A stretch of DNA of 64,000 nt from CAZPMC01 sp964587755 (GTDB taxonomy: Bacteria; Bacillota; Clostridia; Acetivibrionales; DTU013): the NCBI GenBank assembly GCA_964587755.1, contig CAZPMC010000001.1, forward strand, positions 62,001 through 126,000, written 5' to 3'. Positions 57,659 to 64,000 of this stretch are shown here, in pieces. The notes beneath the pieces are model-generated. The model was given only the letters and a program-made list of their open reading frames with translations. It ran no database searches and had not been told where the DNA came from. Position numbers and translations under genes: made by a program. The first letter of the stretch is position 1, and each line of letters starts with the position of its first letter.

Positions 57659-58990
57659 ATGAATTATACTTCAAGAGTATTGGAGCATACAATAAAAAAG
57701 AATCCAAATGAACCGGAATTTCACCAGGCATTAATGGAAATTCTCCCCACTCTTCAGCCTGTTATTGATGAGCATCCTGAATTTGAAGAGGCTGGTATTC
57801 TTGAGCGTTTAGTTGAACCTGAACGCCAGATTGTTTTTAGAATTCCATGGGTTGACGACTCCGGCAAAGTAAGAGTTAACCGCGGTTTCCGTGTTCAATT
57901 TAATAGCGCCCTGGGTCCGTACAAAGGCGGAATGAGATTTCACCCAACAGTATGTTCAAGCGTTATAAAGTTTTTGGGATTTGAACAGGTCTTTAAAAAC
58001 TCATTAACCGGTTTGCCCATAGGCGGTGGTAAAGGCGGAGCTGACTTTGATCCAAAAGGAAAGTCAGACCGGGAAGTCATGGCGTTTTGCCAGAGCTTAG
58101 TCAATGAGCTTTACAGACATGTTGGAGCCGACATAGACGTTCCAGCAGGCGATATTGGAGTAGGTAGCCGGGAGATTGGCTATATGTATGGACAGTATAA
58201 GCGCTTGACCGGTCATTATGAGGGCTCATTTACTGGTAAAGGTCTCACATATGGCGGTTCATTAGTGCGTACCGAAGCAACGGGTTACGGACTGATCTAT
58301 TTTGTAGAAAGAATGCTTGAGTCAATTAATACAACATTGGAAGGTAAGACAGTAGCTATTTCCGGCTCTGGCAATGCTGCAATTTACGCTGCTGAAAAAG
58401 CTGTACTGTCCGGTGCCAAAGTCATAACCATGAGTGATTCAAATGGCTATATATATGATGACAAAGGAATTGATATTGAAACGGTAAAAGAAATTAAGGA
58501 AAGACAGCGTGGTCGTATCTGTGAGTATTTGAAATACAGCAAAAGTGCGCAGTATTTTGAAGGCGGCCTTGTATGGTCAGCCCCTTGTGATATTGCTCTT
58601 CCGTGCGCTACTCAAAACGAATTGGATGTAGACGGTGCTCAATTACTCATAAAAAACGGTTGTATTGCTGTAGCTGAAGGGTCAAATATGTCTACTACAC
58701 CCAAAGCTATCTCCTTATTACAGCGCAGCAAAGTATTATATGCACCAGGCAAGGCAGCCAATGCCGGTGGTGTGGCTGTATCAGCCTTGGAAATGGCACA
58801 AAACAACACATATCTATCATGGACGTTTGAAAAAGTAGATAAGAAGCTTCAAGTTATTATGCATAACATCTATTCCGATATTTCTGAGGCCGCGCAACGT
58901 TATGGCGTAAAGGGCAATTTTGTTGCAGGGGGCAACATCGCCGGTTTCTTGAAGGTAGCAAGTGCTATGATGCAGCAAGGAATAGTTTAA
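57659..58990 (+). CDS. gdhA: NADP-type glutamate dehydrogenase
   Basis: The 443-residue hexameric-type GDH has YKGGMRFHPTV, the substrate Lys in LPIGGGKGGADFDPKGK, the catalytic DVPAGDIGVG and a cofactor Rossmann motif ISGSGNAAIYAAEK. APGKAANAGGVAVSALEM lies in the last third. It interconverts 2-oxoglutarate plus ammonia and glutamate. The frame is open from 57539 over the leader, but ATG 57659 behind AAAAAAGGAGG gives the family start (NYTSRVLEHTIKKNP). A small DapF-like gene follows 12 bases later. Confidence 0.96.
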   Translation: MNYTSRVLEHTIKKNPNEPEFHQALMEILPTLQPVIDEHPEFEEAGILERLVEPERQIVFRIPWVDDSGKVRVNRGFRVQFNSALGPYKGGMRFHPTVCSSVIKFLGFEQVFKNSLTGLPIGGGKGGADFDPKGKSDREVMAFCQSLVNELYRHVGADIDVPAGDIGVGSREIGYMYGQYKRLTGHYEGSFTGKGLTYGGSLVRTEATGYGLIYFVERMLESINTTLEGKTVAISGSGNAAIYAAEKAVLSGAKVITMSDSNGYIYDDKGIDIETVKEIKERQRGRICEYLKYSKSAQYFEGGLVWSAPCDIALPCATQNELDVDGAQLLIKNGCIAVAEGSNMSTTPKAISLLQRSKVLYAPGKAANAGGVAVSALEMAQNNTYLSWTFEKVDKKLQVIMHNIYSDISEAAQRYGVKGNFVAGGNIAGFLKVASAMMQQGIV

Positions 58991-59002
58991 GGAGGGATTA
59001 CT

Positions 59003-59548
59003 ATGAAAACTACAGATGCTGTAACTATCTCAATGGGCAAACCAATAACAGCTCCCGTTCTGATTCCCGTAAGACACAGGGCTACACCAACCTGCATAAA
59101 TCAGCCATTCACAGTTAACGGGGCAATTTACAGGGTAACCTGTGTCTCTTTTGGTACCCCATACGGTGCTGTACTTGTGGATGACGTTGACAGCATAGAC
59201 CTGGAACATTTAGGTTATTCTCTGGGAACCCATGCGCTCTTTCCGCAAGGCGCAAGCATAGTATTCCTCCAAATTCTTGATAAAACAAATATTAAAGCAC
59301 GACTTTGGCATCGGGATTATGGAGTCTTTGACTATGCCCCCGAAGCTGCATGTGTCGCATTTACAGTCGCGGTAATGCTTCAAAAGATGCCCATGCAGGA
59401 GGGGAATGTTCATATGGGTAATAATGTGTATCATATAGAAAGGAGTTCTAAGGACGGTAATGTGCGCTTGACAATGATTGGTGATACATTGAGAAGCTCC
59501 TTTAGCTCATTGAGATTCTTTGTGAAGGATTTTCCGTCAATCTTATAA
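59003..59548 (+). CDS. stand-alone DapF C-terminal-half-like protein lacking catalytic residues
   Basis: The 181-residue product matches, in order and spacing, the second half of diaminopimelate epimerase: VTISMGKPI (cf. VDMGxP), YRVTCVSFGTPYGAVLVDDVDSIDL (cf. VTCVSMGNPHxVxFV), HALFPQGASIVFLQILDKTNI (cf. FPxRTNVEFxxV) and ARLWHRDYG (cf. RVWERGxGET). At the places where DapF has the Asn of GNPH, the Asn of TNVEF, the Glu of ERG and the Cys of ACGTGA, this protein has T, S, H and a Pro/Glu/Ala stretch. It should not racemise. AAGGAGG lies before ATG 59003; it is translated with gdhA. A binding or regulatory role is inference. Confidence 0.65.
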   Translation: MKTTDAVTISMGKPITAPVLIPVRHRATPTCINQPFTVNGAIYRVTCVSFGTPYGAVLVDDVDSIDLEHLGYSLGTHALFPQGASIVFLQILDKTNIKARLWHRDYGVFDYAPEAACVAFTVAVMLQKMPMQEGNVHMGNNVYHIERSSKDGNVRLTMIGDTLRSSFSSLRFFVKDFPSIL

Positions 59549-59578
59549 ATATATCCTTTATCAATTCAAAGCTATCTA

Positions 59579-59593
59579 CCACAGGAACGTCCC
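59579..59593 (-). repeat. REP-like fragment (GGGACGTTCCTGTGG)
   Basis: The minus strand reads GGGACGTTCCTGTGG, close to the GGGACGGTTCCTGTGG form of the dispersed clostridial repeat, with one base deleted. Confidence 0.4.
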
Positions 59594-59636
59594 ACCAAAG
59601 CTGGCTGCACCATTTTTGGCACCCAAAATGCTAAAG

Positions 59637-60303
59637 CTAGTGCTCGGAAACCAGCTTTGCAGTCAAGTCCAACGGTTCCATAACCTTACCATCCTTATAG
59701 ACACGCATATTACCCGATGAAATCTCGTCTATCAGCATTACAATGCCTTCGTTGTCGATGCCGAATTCCAATTTAATATCGTANNNNNNNNNNACTAATC
59801 AAAGCAGTAATTTTCTGAGTGTCGGTTTTAATTTCAGCATACTGTGCGGCAGACATAATGCCTAAAGCCTCCAAGCCTTCAACCGTTACTAAAGGGTCTC
59901 CTCTTTCGTCATCCTTTAATGTTGCTTCTACGTAAGCATCCAGCTTATCCCCTTCCCTTACATAAGCTCCGTAACGGCGCAAAAAGCTTCCTACCGCCCT
60001 GTAGCGGCAGATAACCTCCAACCCCTTGCCAAACGGCTTCGCCGCTTTCACGTCCATAGTGCCGTTTTCAATATCAGCAGCTAGATAGTGGGTCCGGATG
60101 CCAGCATTCTTCAGCATTTCAAAAAACATAGCGGATACCTTAAGGTTTCCTTTTCCTATCCCTTCAATAGATAGTCCTACCGTGTTTGCTCCTGGGTCAA
60201 AAACGCCATTTTCACCTGTAACATCATCTTTAAATACCAAACGGTAGTTTCCGTCATCTAATGCAAATACATCTTTGGTTTTTCCCGTGTATAGCTTTTT
60301 CAT
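59637..60303 (-). CDS. purC: SAICAR synthase PurC, interrupted by an assembly gap
   Basis: The first 170 residues (MKKLYTGKTKDVFALDDGNYRLVF, GLEVICRYRAVGSFLRRYG, DDERGDPLV) and the last ~48 (YDIKLEFGIDNEGIVMLIDEISSGNMRVYKDG) are typical PurC. Ten N at 59784-59793 lie between, and the two sides are in different frames if the N count is taken literally; about a dozen residues of the usual ITxxI...FxxxG stretch are missing. The gene is probably intact in the organism. PurC joins CAIR with Asp in purine synthesis. AAAGGGAAA precedes ATG 60303. No other pur gene is adjacent. Confidence 0.88.
59784..59793. other. assembly gap (10 N) inside purC
   Basis: Ten unresolved bases. Flanking coding frames do not agree with a gap of exactly 10, so its length is a placeholder. 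Confidence 0.95.
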
Positions 60304-60424
60304 AGTATTTCCCTTTCCTGTTCTCTTATATTGAGGTATAGCGACGTTTTTATTATAATTTATCTCGTTTGCGGATACAAGCAGTTTTTTACAGTGAAGC
60401 AAGTGAAGTTTGACTTGCCTGATA

Positions 60425-61126
60425 TTAAGCTTGCGTCCCGAAAATGGCAACATACTGTCTTTCTAAAACAAATCTGTTGCCGTCCCATGATAAAATATTC
60501 TGAATGAATCCTAAGCCATCAGCATTATACCTTCCTGCTATTCTTTGAAATGCAAATAAATCATATACCCTGTTTGCGTCAAAATCTACAGGATACAAAC
60601 CACTTAAAGGATTTACAAACCCGGAAATAGGATTCTTTAATTTGCCATTTGTATAATATATTTCACTTAAATAGTCAGTTCCTTTATAAGATATATCTAA
60701 TATATATCTTGTATTGTTATTTTTGCTTATCACTTCGACCTTGTAGCCGTCCCTATAAGTCACTTCATACTGATATTCCTGATTATATATATTGTGGTTG
60801 AAAATAATCCTCGGAATATTATTAACAAACGAGTAAATGTAATAATAAGTAATTCCCCCGCTTCCACCTGAGGTGATACTAATTAAAATATCATATACCC
60901 CGTCCCCGGTAAAATCGTATAAATAAAGTGTGGGATTGTAACCTGAGTTTTCACCAGGTAATGTAACACTTTTGTATGTCCCTGCTCTTGCGTCTCTTAC
61001 AGCAAGCGTTATGTTTTGAATAAAGGGACTGTCATGTGTCCTTATGCCAGTCAAATAAATGTCATCAGGTATTCTGTCACCAGTCACATCTCCCCTTATA
61101 AATGAGACAACATAATAATTATCCAT
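60425..61126 (-). CDS. VCBS/FG-GAP-like repeat protein
   Basis: The 233-residue protein contains three Asp-rich calcium-loop-like segments, DVTGDRIPDDIYL (~13), DFTGDGVYDILI (~71) and DFDANRVYDLF (~186), each followed by a beta hairpin, as in beta-propeller VCBS/integrin-alpha repeats. It is rich in Tyr and Asn and has no signal peptide. Similar stand-alone proteins occur in spore-forming Firmicutes. AGGGGG precedes ATG 61126. Function unknown; metal binding is inferred. Confidence 0.75.
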   Translation of the reverse strand: MDNYYVVSFIRGDVTGDRIPDDIYLTGIRTHDSPFIQNITLAVRDARAGTYKSVTLPGENSGYNPTLYLYDFTGDGVYDILISITSGGSGGITYYYIYSFVNNIPRIIFNHNIYNQEYQYEVTYRDGYKVEVISKNNNTRYILDISYKGTDYLSEIYYTNGKLKNPISGFVNPLSGLYPVDFDANRVYDLFAFQRIAGRYNADGLGFIQNILSWDGNRFVLERQYVAIFGTQA

Positions 61127-61270
61127 ATATACCCCCTGATTACGGCTTTGTATTATTCTACGGGATAGCTGGGTTATATGTTATTCTATTATTAATGATT
61201 TTGGTTTCTGTACCAGAGAATCAATAGACTGCTATAAGCTAATGACTGTAGAAAGCAAGGTCATAAAATT

Positions 61271-61297
61271 AAAAAACAGCACCTTAGGTGCTGTTTT
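61271..61297 (-). terminator. intrinsic terminator of tRNA-Leu
   Basis: AACAGCACC and GGTGCTGTT form a 9-bp stem around a 3-base loop, followed on the minus strand by TTTTAATTTT. Confidence 0.88.
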
Positions 61298-61308
61298 CCC
61301 TTGAAAGC

Positions 61309-61393
61309 TGGTGCGGGCGACAGGACTTGAACCTGCACGTCTGTGGACACAAGATCCTAAATCTTGCACGTCTGCCAATTCCGCCACGCCCGC
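61309..61393 (-). tRNA. tRNA-Leu (anticodon UAG), CCA encoded
   Basis: The 85-base class II tRNA has acceptor stem GCGGGCG with CGCCCGC, discriminator A and CCA. The anticodon stem CAAGA/TCTTG closes TTTAGGA, giving anticodon UAG (reads CUA and probably other CUN). The long variable arm TGTCCACAGACGT fits leucine. The T arm has TTCAAGT. It has a consensus promoter and terminator and stands alone. Confidence 0.95.
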
Positions 61394-61418
61394 ATATTCG
61401 CGCATATTCGCATGCTCA

Positions 61419-61447
61419 ATTATAAAGTGGTATGGAGCGTTTGTCAA
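61419..61447 (-). promoter_or_regulatory. sigma-A promoter of tRNA-Leu
   Basis: Perfect TTGACA (61442-61447) and TATAAT (61419-61424) with 17-base spacing, 25 bases before the mature 5' end. A duplicated ATATGCGCGAATATGCG-like stretch lies between. Confidence 0.93.
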
Positions 61448-61531
61448 GAAGAAGTAAATATATGTTGCTCAATTGGCTGGCAATTGTTATATTAATTATA
61501 TGCATCTCACCCATTTCATAGGAGAATTCAA

Positions 61532-62335
61532 ATGACCATTATATACTCACTAATAATATTAATTGCTTTGCTAATTTTATATATGTATTTTGAAACTACG
61601 TGGCTAAAGGTTGAAAGATTAGATTTTTCCGGTTCTGGCAAGGGACTTAAGATAATCCACCTGACGGATTTACACATCTATATGACAGGAGTGCCTGCAA
61701 ATAGGCTCAGGAAGGTTGTAAAGGAAGAAAATCCCGATCTGATTCTCATATCAGGCGATTATATTAATTCACCCCTTCAGGCAGCTGATTTCCTGGTATA
61801 TCTTCACACTGTCTGTAATAGCTATAAAACCATTATCTGCCTCGGAAACCATGATATCCGTTCTTTTGATGACAGCGAAACCGGCCTTGACAATTTTATA
61901 AATGAAATTGAAGCTCTCGGCGTTAAGGTTCTCAGAAATGCAAATGTCTTAGTGGAAGCTCACGGGAAAAAGTATAATATTATCGGTATTGATGACCTTG
62001 GCTACGGAATGCCTGATATAGAAAAAGCATTAAAAGGATGTGTAGCTGATGCTCCAAAAATAGCCCTTACCCACAACCCCGACATTGCGCTGCAAATACC
62101 CGGAAAGATTGTGGATTATTTGTTTTGCGGTCATTTTCACGGCGGTCAGATTTACATGCCCTTCAACCTTGAGTTCTTCCTTCTTCGAAAGGAACAGCTT
62201 TGCAGGATGGGCATTACACGGGGCTTACGTAAGATAAACGGTATTAAGGTATATCTTAACAGAGGCGTCGGGAATGTTGTAGTTCCCTTAAGATTCTTGT
62301 CCCGTCCCGAGATACTTGTCTGCTACATACCGTAA
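61532..62335 (+). CDS. membrane-anchored calcineurin-like metallophosphoesterase (YkuE-like)
   Basis: The 267-residue protein has one N-terminal helix (residues 3-19) and a metallophosphoesterase domain with all metal motifs: DLH (HLTDLHIY), SGDYIN, GNHD (CLGNHDIRSF), the H in LTHNPDIA and GHFHGGQ. YkuE-like members are often exported or membrane-tethered and act on lipid or nucleotide phosphates; the substrate is unknown. GGAG lies before ATG 61532. It converges with pgi, overlapping by 13 bases. Confidence 0.92.
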   Translation: MTIIYSLIILIALLILYMYFETTWLKVERLDFSGSGKGLKIIHLTDLHIYMTGVPANRLRKVVKEENPDLILISGDYINSPLQAADFLVYLHTVCNSYKTIICLGNHDIRSFDDSETGLDNFINEIEALGVKVLRNANVLVEAHGKKYNIIGIDDLGYGMPDIEKALKGCVADAPKIALTHNPDIALQIPGKIVDYLFCGHFHGGQIYMPFNLEFFLLRKEQLCRMGITRGLRKINGIKVYLNRGVGNVVVPLRFLSRPEILVCYIP

Positions 62336-63678
62336 AGCCGGTTCTCAAGAATTTTTCTTTCCTTTTCATACCCCGGTTTACCCAAAAGAGCAAACATATT
62401 TTTCTTGTATGCTTCTACACCCGGTTGATCAAAGGGATTGACACCAAGCAAGTATCCGCTTATGGCACATGCCTTCTCAAAGAAATATACTAAGCACCCA
62501 AACCAATAGCTGTTTAGCTTTGGAATGCTGATTTGCAAATTCGGCACACCACCATCCACATGTGCAAGTATTGTAGCTTCCATAGCCTTCTTATTCACTA
62601 AATCTATATCCATTCCGGCAAGAAAATTAAGCCCGTCCCCGTTGTCCTTATCCTCTTTTATTATTATACTTTTCCTAGGCTCCTCAATACTTATAACAGT
62701 CTCAAACATATCCCGGGGCCCGTCTTGGATAAACTGTCCCAGCGAGTGAAGGTCTGTCGTAAAGTCAACCCCCGCAGGGAAAATCCCCTTGTTCTCCTTT
62801 CCTTCGCTCTCACCGAACAGCTGCTTCCACCACTCGGTAAAATAGTGCATTGAAGGCTCGTAATTGACCATTATTTCAATAGATTTGCCCTTCTTATACA
62901 GCACATTTCTAACAGCAGAATATTGATAACACTCATTTTCAACCAAATTGGGATTGCTGTATGCATAATAGGCATCAGCCGCACCCCTCATCATATCCTC
63001 AATATCTATTCCTGCCACAGCAATCGGCAAAAGCCCTACCGCAGTCAAAACTGAATACCTTCCCCCGATGTCGTCGGGAATAATGAAGCTTTCGTATCCT
63101 TCTTCCTCAGAGAGCTTTTTTAATGTTCCCCTGGTCTTATCTGTTGTGGCATAAATTCTTTTTGCTGCTCCCTGTTTTCCGTATTTCTTCTCCATATATT
63201 CTCTTAATACTCTGAATGCCAGAGCAGGCTCGGTAGTTGTCCCTGATTTTGAAATAACATTTACTGATATATCCTTTCCCTCAAGCACTTCAAAAAGCTC
63301 TGCCAAATAGACAGAACTAATGCTGTTGCCCACATAATATATCTCAGGCGTGCCTCTTCTATTGCCAGGCATTAAGTTGTAGAAAGAATGAGAAAGTGCG
63401 TCTATTACAGCTCTTGCACCAAGATATGAGCCTCCTATTCCGATGACAACAAAAGCATCGGAGTCTGACTTTATTCTCTCGGCAGCACTTTTTATCCTCT
63501 CAAATTCATTTTTGTCATAAGCTATTGGAAGATCAAGCCATCCTACATAATCATTTCCCGCACCAGTTTTATTGCTGAGCATTTCATGGGCGGCCTTTAC
63601 AGCCTGGGAAAGATCGAAAATTTCTTCTTTCTTAATAAATGACAATGTGTTCGAAAAGTTAAACTTTAGATTATTCAT
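62323..63678 (-). CDS. pgi: glucose-6-phosphate isomerase
   Basis: The 451-residue enzyme has the Firmicute PGI pattern: FVVIGIGGSYLGARAVIDAL, VISKSGTTTEPALAFRVL, DIGGRYSVLTAVGLLPIAVAG, and SLGQFIQDGPRDMFET with the active-site Gln and Glu. GCLVYFFEKACAISGYLLGVNPFDQPGVEAYK is near the end. It interconverts Glc-6-P and Fru-6-P, the second being the substrate of glmS. I used ATG 63678 behind GGAGG; the frame is open to 63729. Confidence 0.95.
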   Translation of the reverse strand: MNNLKFNFSNTLSFIKKEEIFDLSQAVKAAHEMLSNKTGAGNDYVGWLDLPIAYDKNEFERIKSAAERIKSDSDAFVVIGIGGSYLGARAVIDALSHSFYNLMPGNRRGTPEIYYVGNSISSVYLAELFEVLEGKDISVNVISKSGTTTEPALAFRVLREYMEKKYGKQGAAKRIYATTDKTRGTLKKLSEEEGYESFIIPDDIGGRYSVLTAVGLLPIAVAGIDIEDMMRGAADAYYAYSNPNLVENECYQYSAVRNVLYKKGKSIEIMVNYEPSMHYFTEWWKQLFGESEGKENKGIFPAGVDFTTDLHSLGQFIQDGPRDMFETVISIEEPRKSIIIKEDKDNGDGLNFLAGMDIDLVNKKAMEATILAHVDGGVPNLQISIPKLNSYWFGCLVYFFEKACAISGYLLGVNPFDQPGVEAYKKNMFALLGKPGYEKERKILENRLYGM

Positions 63679-63855
63679 TTTGCCAATCCTCCAATATCCT
63701 ATGCTGCATAATATATTGACCTGAGACAAATTATATCAAACCCGCTTTTTTACAGCAACATGCAAACTGAACCCAATGAATTATTTTACAGAGTATTATT
63801 TGAAGAATCAGTCTAAAATATTGATGTCAATAAAAATAAAAGGAAGGTGATATAT

Positions 63856-64000
63856 ATGTCAAGGCCAAGAACTCCACTCGTACCGGATAAAAGGGAAGCG
63901 CTGACCAGATTTAAGATAGAATGCGCTAAAGAAATAGGACATGAGCAGTTTGTCAAAGAAAACAACGATCACTATAAAGGGCACCTTACAGCCGCCCAAA
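63856..64000 (+). CDS. alpha/beta-type small acid-soluble spore protein (3' truncated by window edge)
   Basis: GGAAGGTGAT precedes ATG 63856. The 48 visible residues start MSRPRTPLVPDKREALTRFKIECAKEIG, close to the SASP pattern with the GPR protease site around the E-I-G of AKEIG. DHYKGHLTAAQ follows, where the family has its DNA-binding helix-turn region. It coats spore DNA. The Cys in KIECAKE is unusual for the family. The expected end (NGSVGGxMV) lies outside the window. Confidence 0.9.
   Translation, partial: MSRPRTPLVPDKREALTRFKIECAKEIGHEQFVKENNDHYKGHLTAAQ

Overview
The window reads as a stretch of chromosome from a low-GC, endospore-forming anaerobe of the class Clostridia. The evidence is a start of an alpha/beta-type small acid-soluble spore protein at the right edge, several small coat-like proteins, AGGAGG-type ribosome binding sites before nearly every gene, frequent GTG/TTG starts, a threonine T-box leader, an ANTAR protein behind glnA, and a clostridial-style FeoB. 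A relation to the Acetivibrio/Ruminiclostridium group is a guess from overall gene style only. Almost everything is ordinary chromosomal housekeeping; no prophage, CRISPR array, integron or transposase gene was seen.

Layout. 1-2.9 kb: end of a Na/phosphate cotransporter with PhoU repeats, a dead methyltransferase remnant, a possible surface/spore protein and a zinc-ribbon protein. 3.0-9.4 kb: tRNA-Ala(GGC), feoA-feoB, then (minus strand) thrS-thyA-folA under a T-box. 9.4-20.1 kb: a small membrane protein, comEA, dacF, leuS-rsfS with a split TSUP permease, a DUF2207-LemA pair, a Pro/Gly-rich protein and a DnaJ/CbpA-like chaperone under a CtsR box. 20.2-28 kb: a PP2C-TM-LysM fusion, a YfbR-like HD protein, small coat-like proteins, and a glycosyltransferase / short-chain dehydrogenase / serine-palmitoyltransferase-like cluster. 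28-28.3 kb: a large imperfect inverted repeat of unusual composition. 28.3-41.7 kb: fabI, cca, a giant alpha-2-macroglobulin, a Memo-like lipoprotein, a MurA-like enzyme with Asp in place of the catalytic Cys, HtrA, a DUF218 protein, an SH3 protein, a frameshifted glycosylase and ysxC. 41.7-46.2 kb: EamA permease/AraC regulator pair, DUF4846 protein, ferredoxin, split chromate transporter. 46.4-51.9 kb: trkAH and cdaAR, joining potassium uptake to c-di-AMP synthesis. 52-59.5 kb: nitrogen block (glmS-glnA-ANTAR regulator-ABC-F on the minus strand; gdhA plus a DapF-like half protein on the plus strand). 59.6-64 kb: purC with an assembly gap, a VCBS-like repeat protein, tRNA-Leu(UAG), a metallophosphoesterase, pgi and the SASP start.

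The parts most worth a second look are: the DapF C-terminal-half protein that has lost the catalytic residues and sits directly behind gdhA; promoter-proximal terminator hairpins in both divergent leaders (glmS and gdhA) close to an ANTAR gene; the ~240-bp imperfect palindrome at 28.1-28.3 kb; a structured leader upstream of the cdaA region; the Spt-like/SDR/glycosyltransferase cluster; and receptor or catalytic residues missing from the ANTAR receiver, the PP2C domain, the alpha-2-macroglobulin and the MurA-like protein. All positions and motifs were read by eye; family assignments rest on remembered family features, not on searches.
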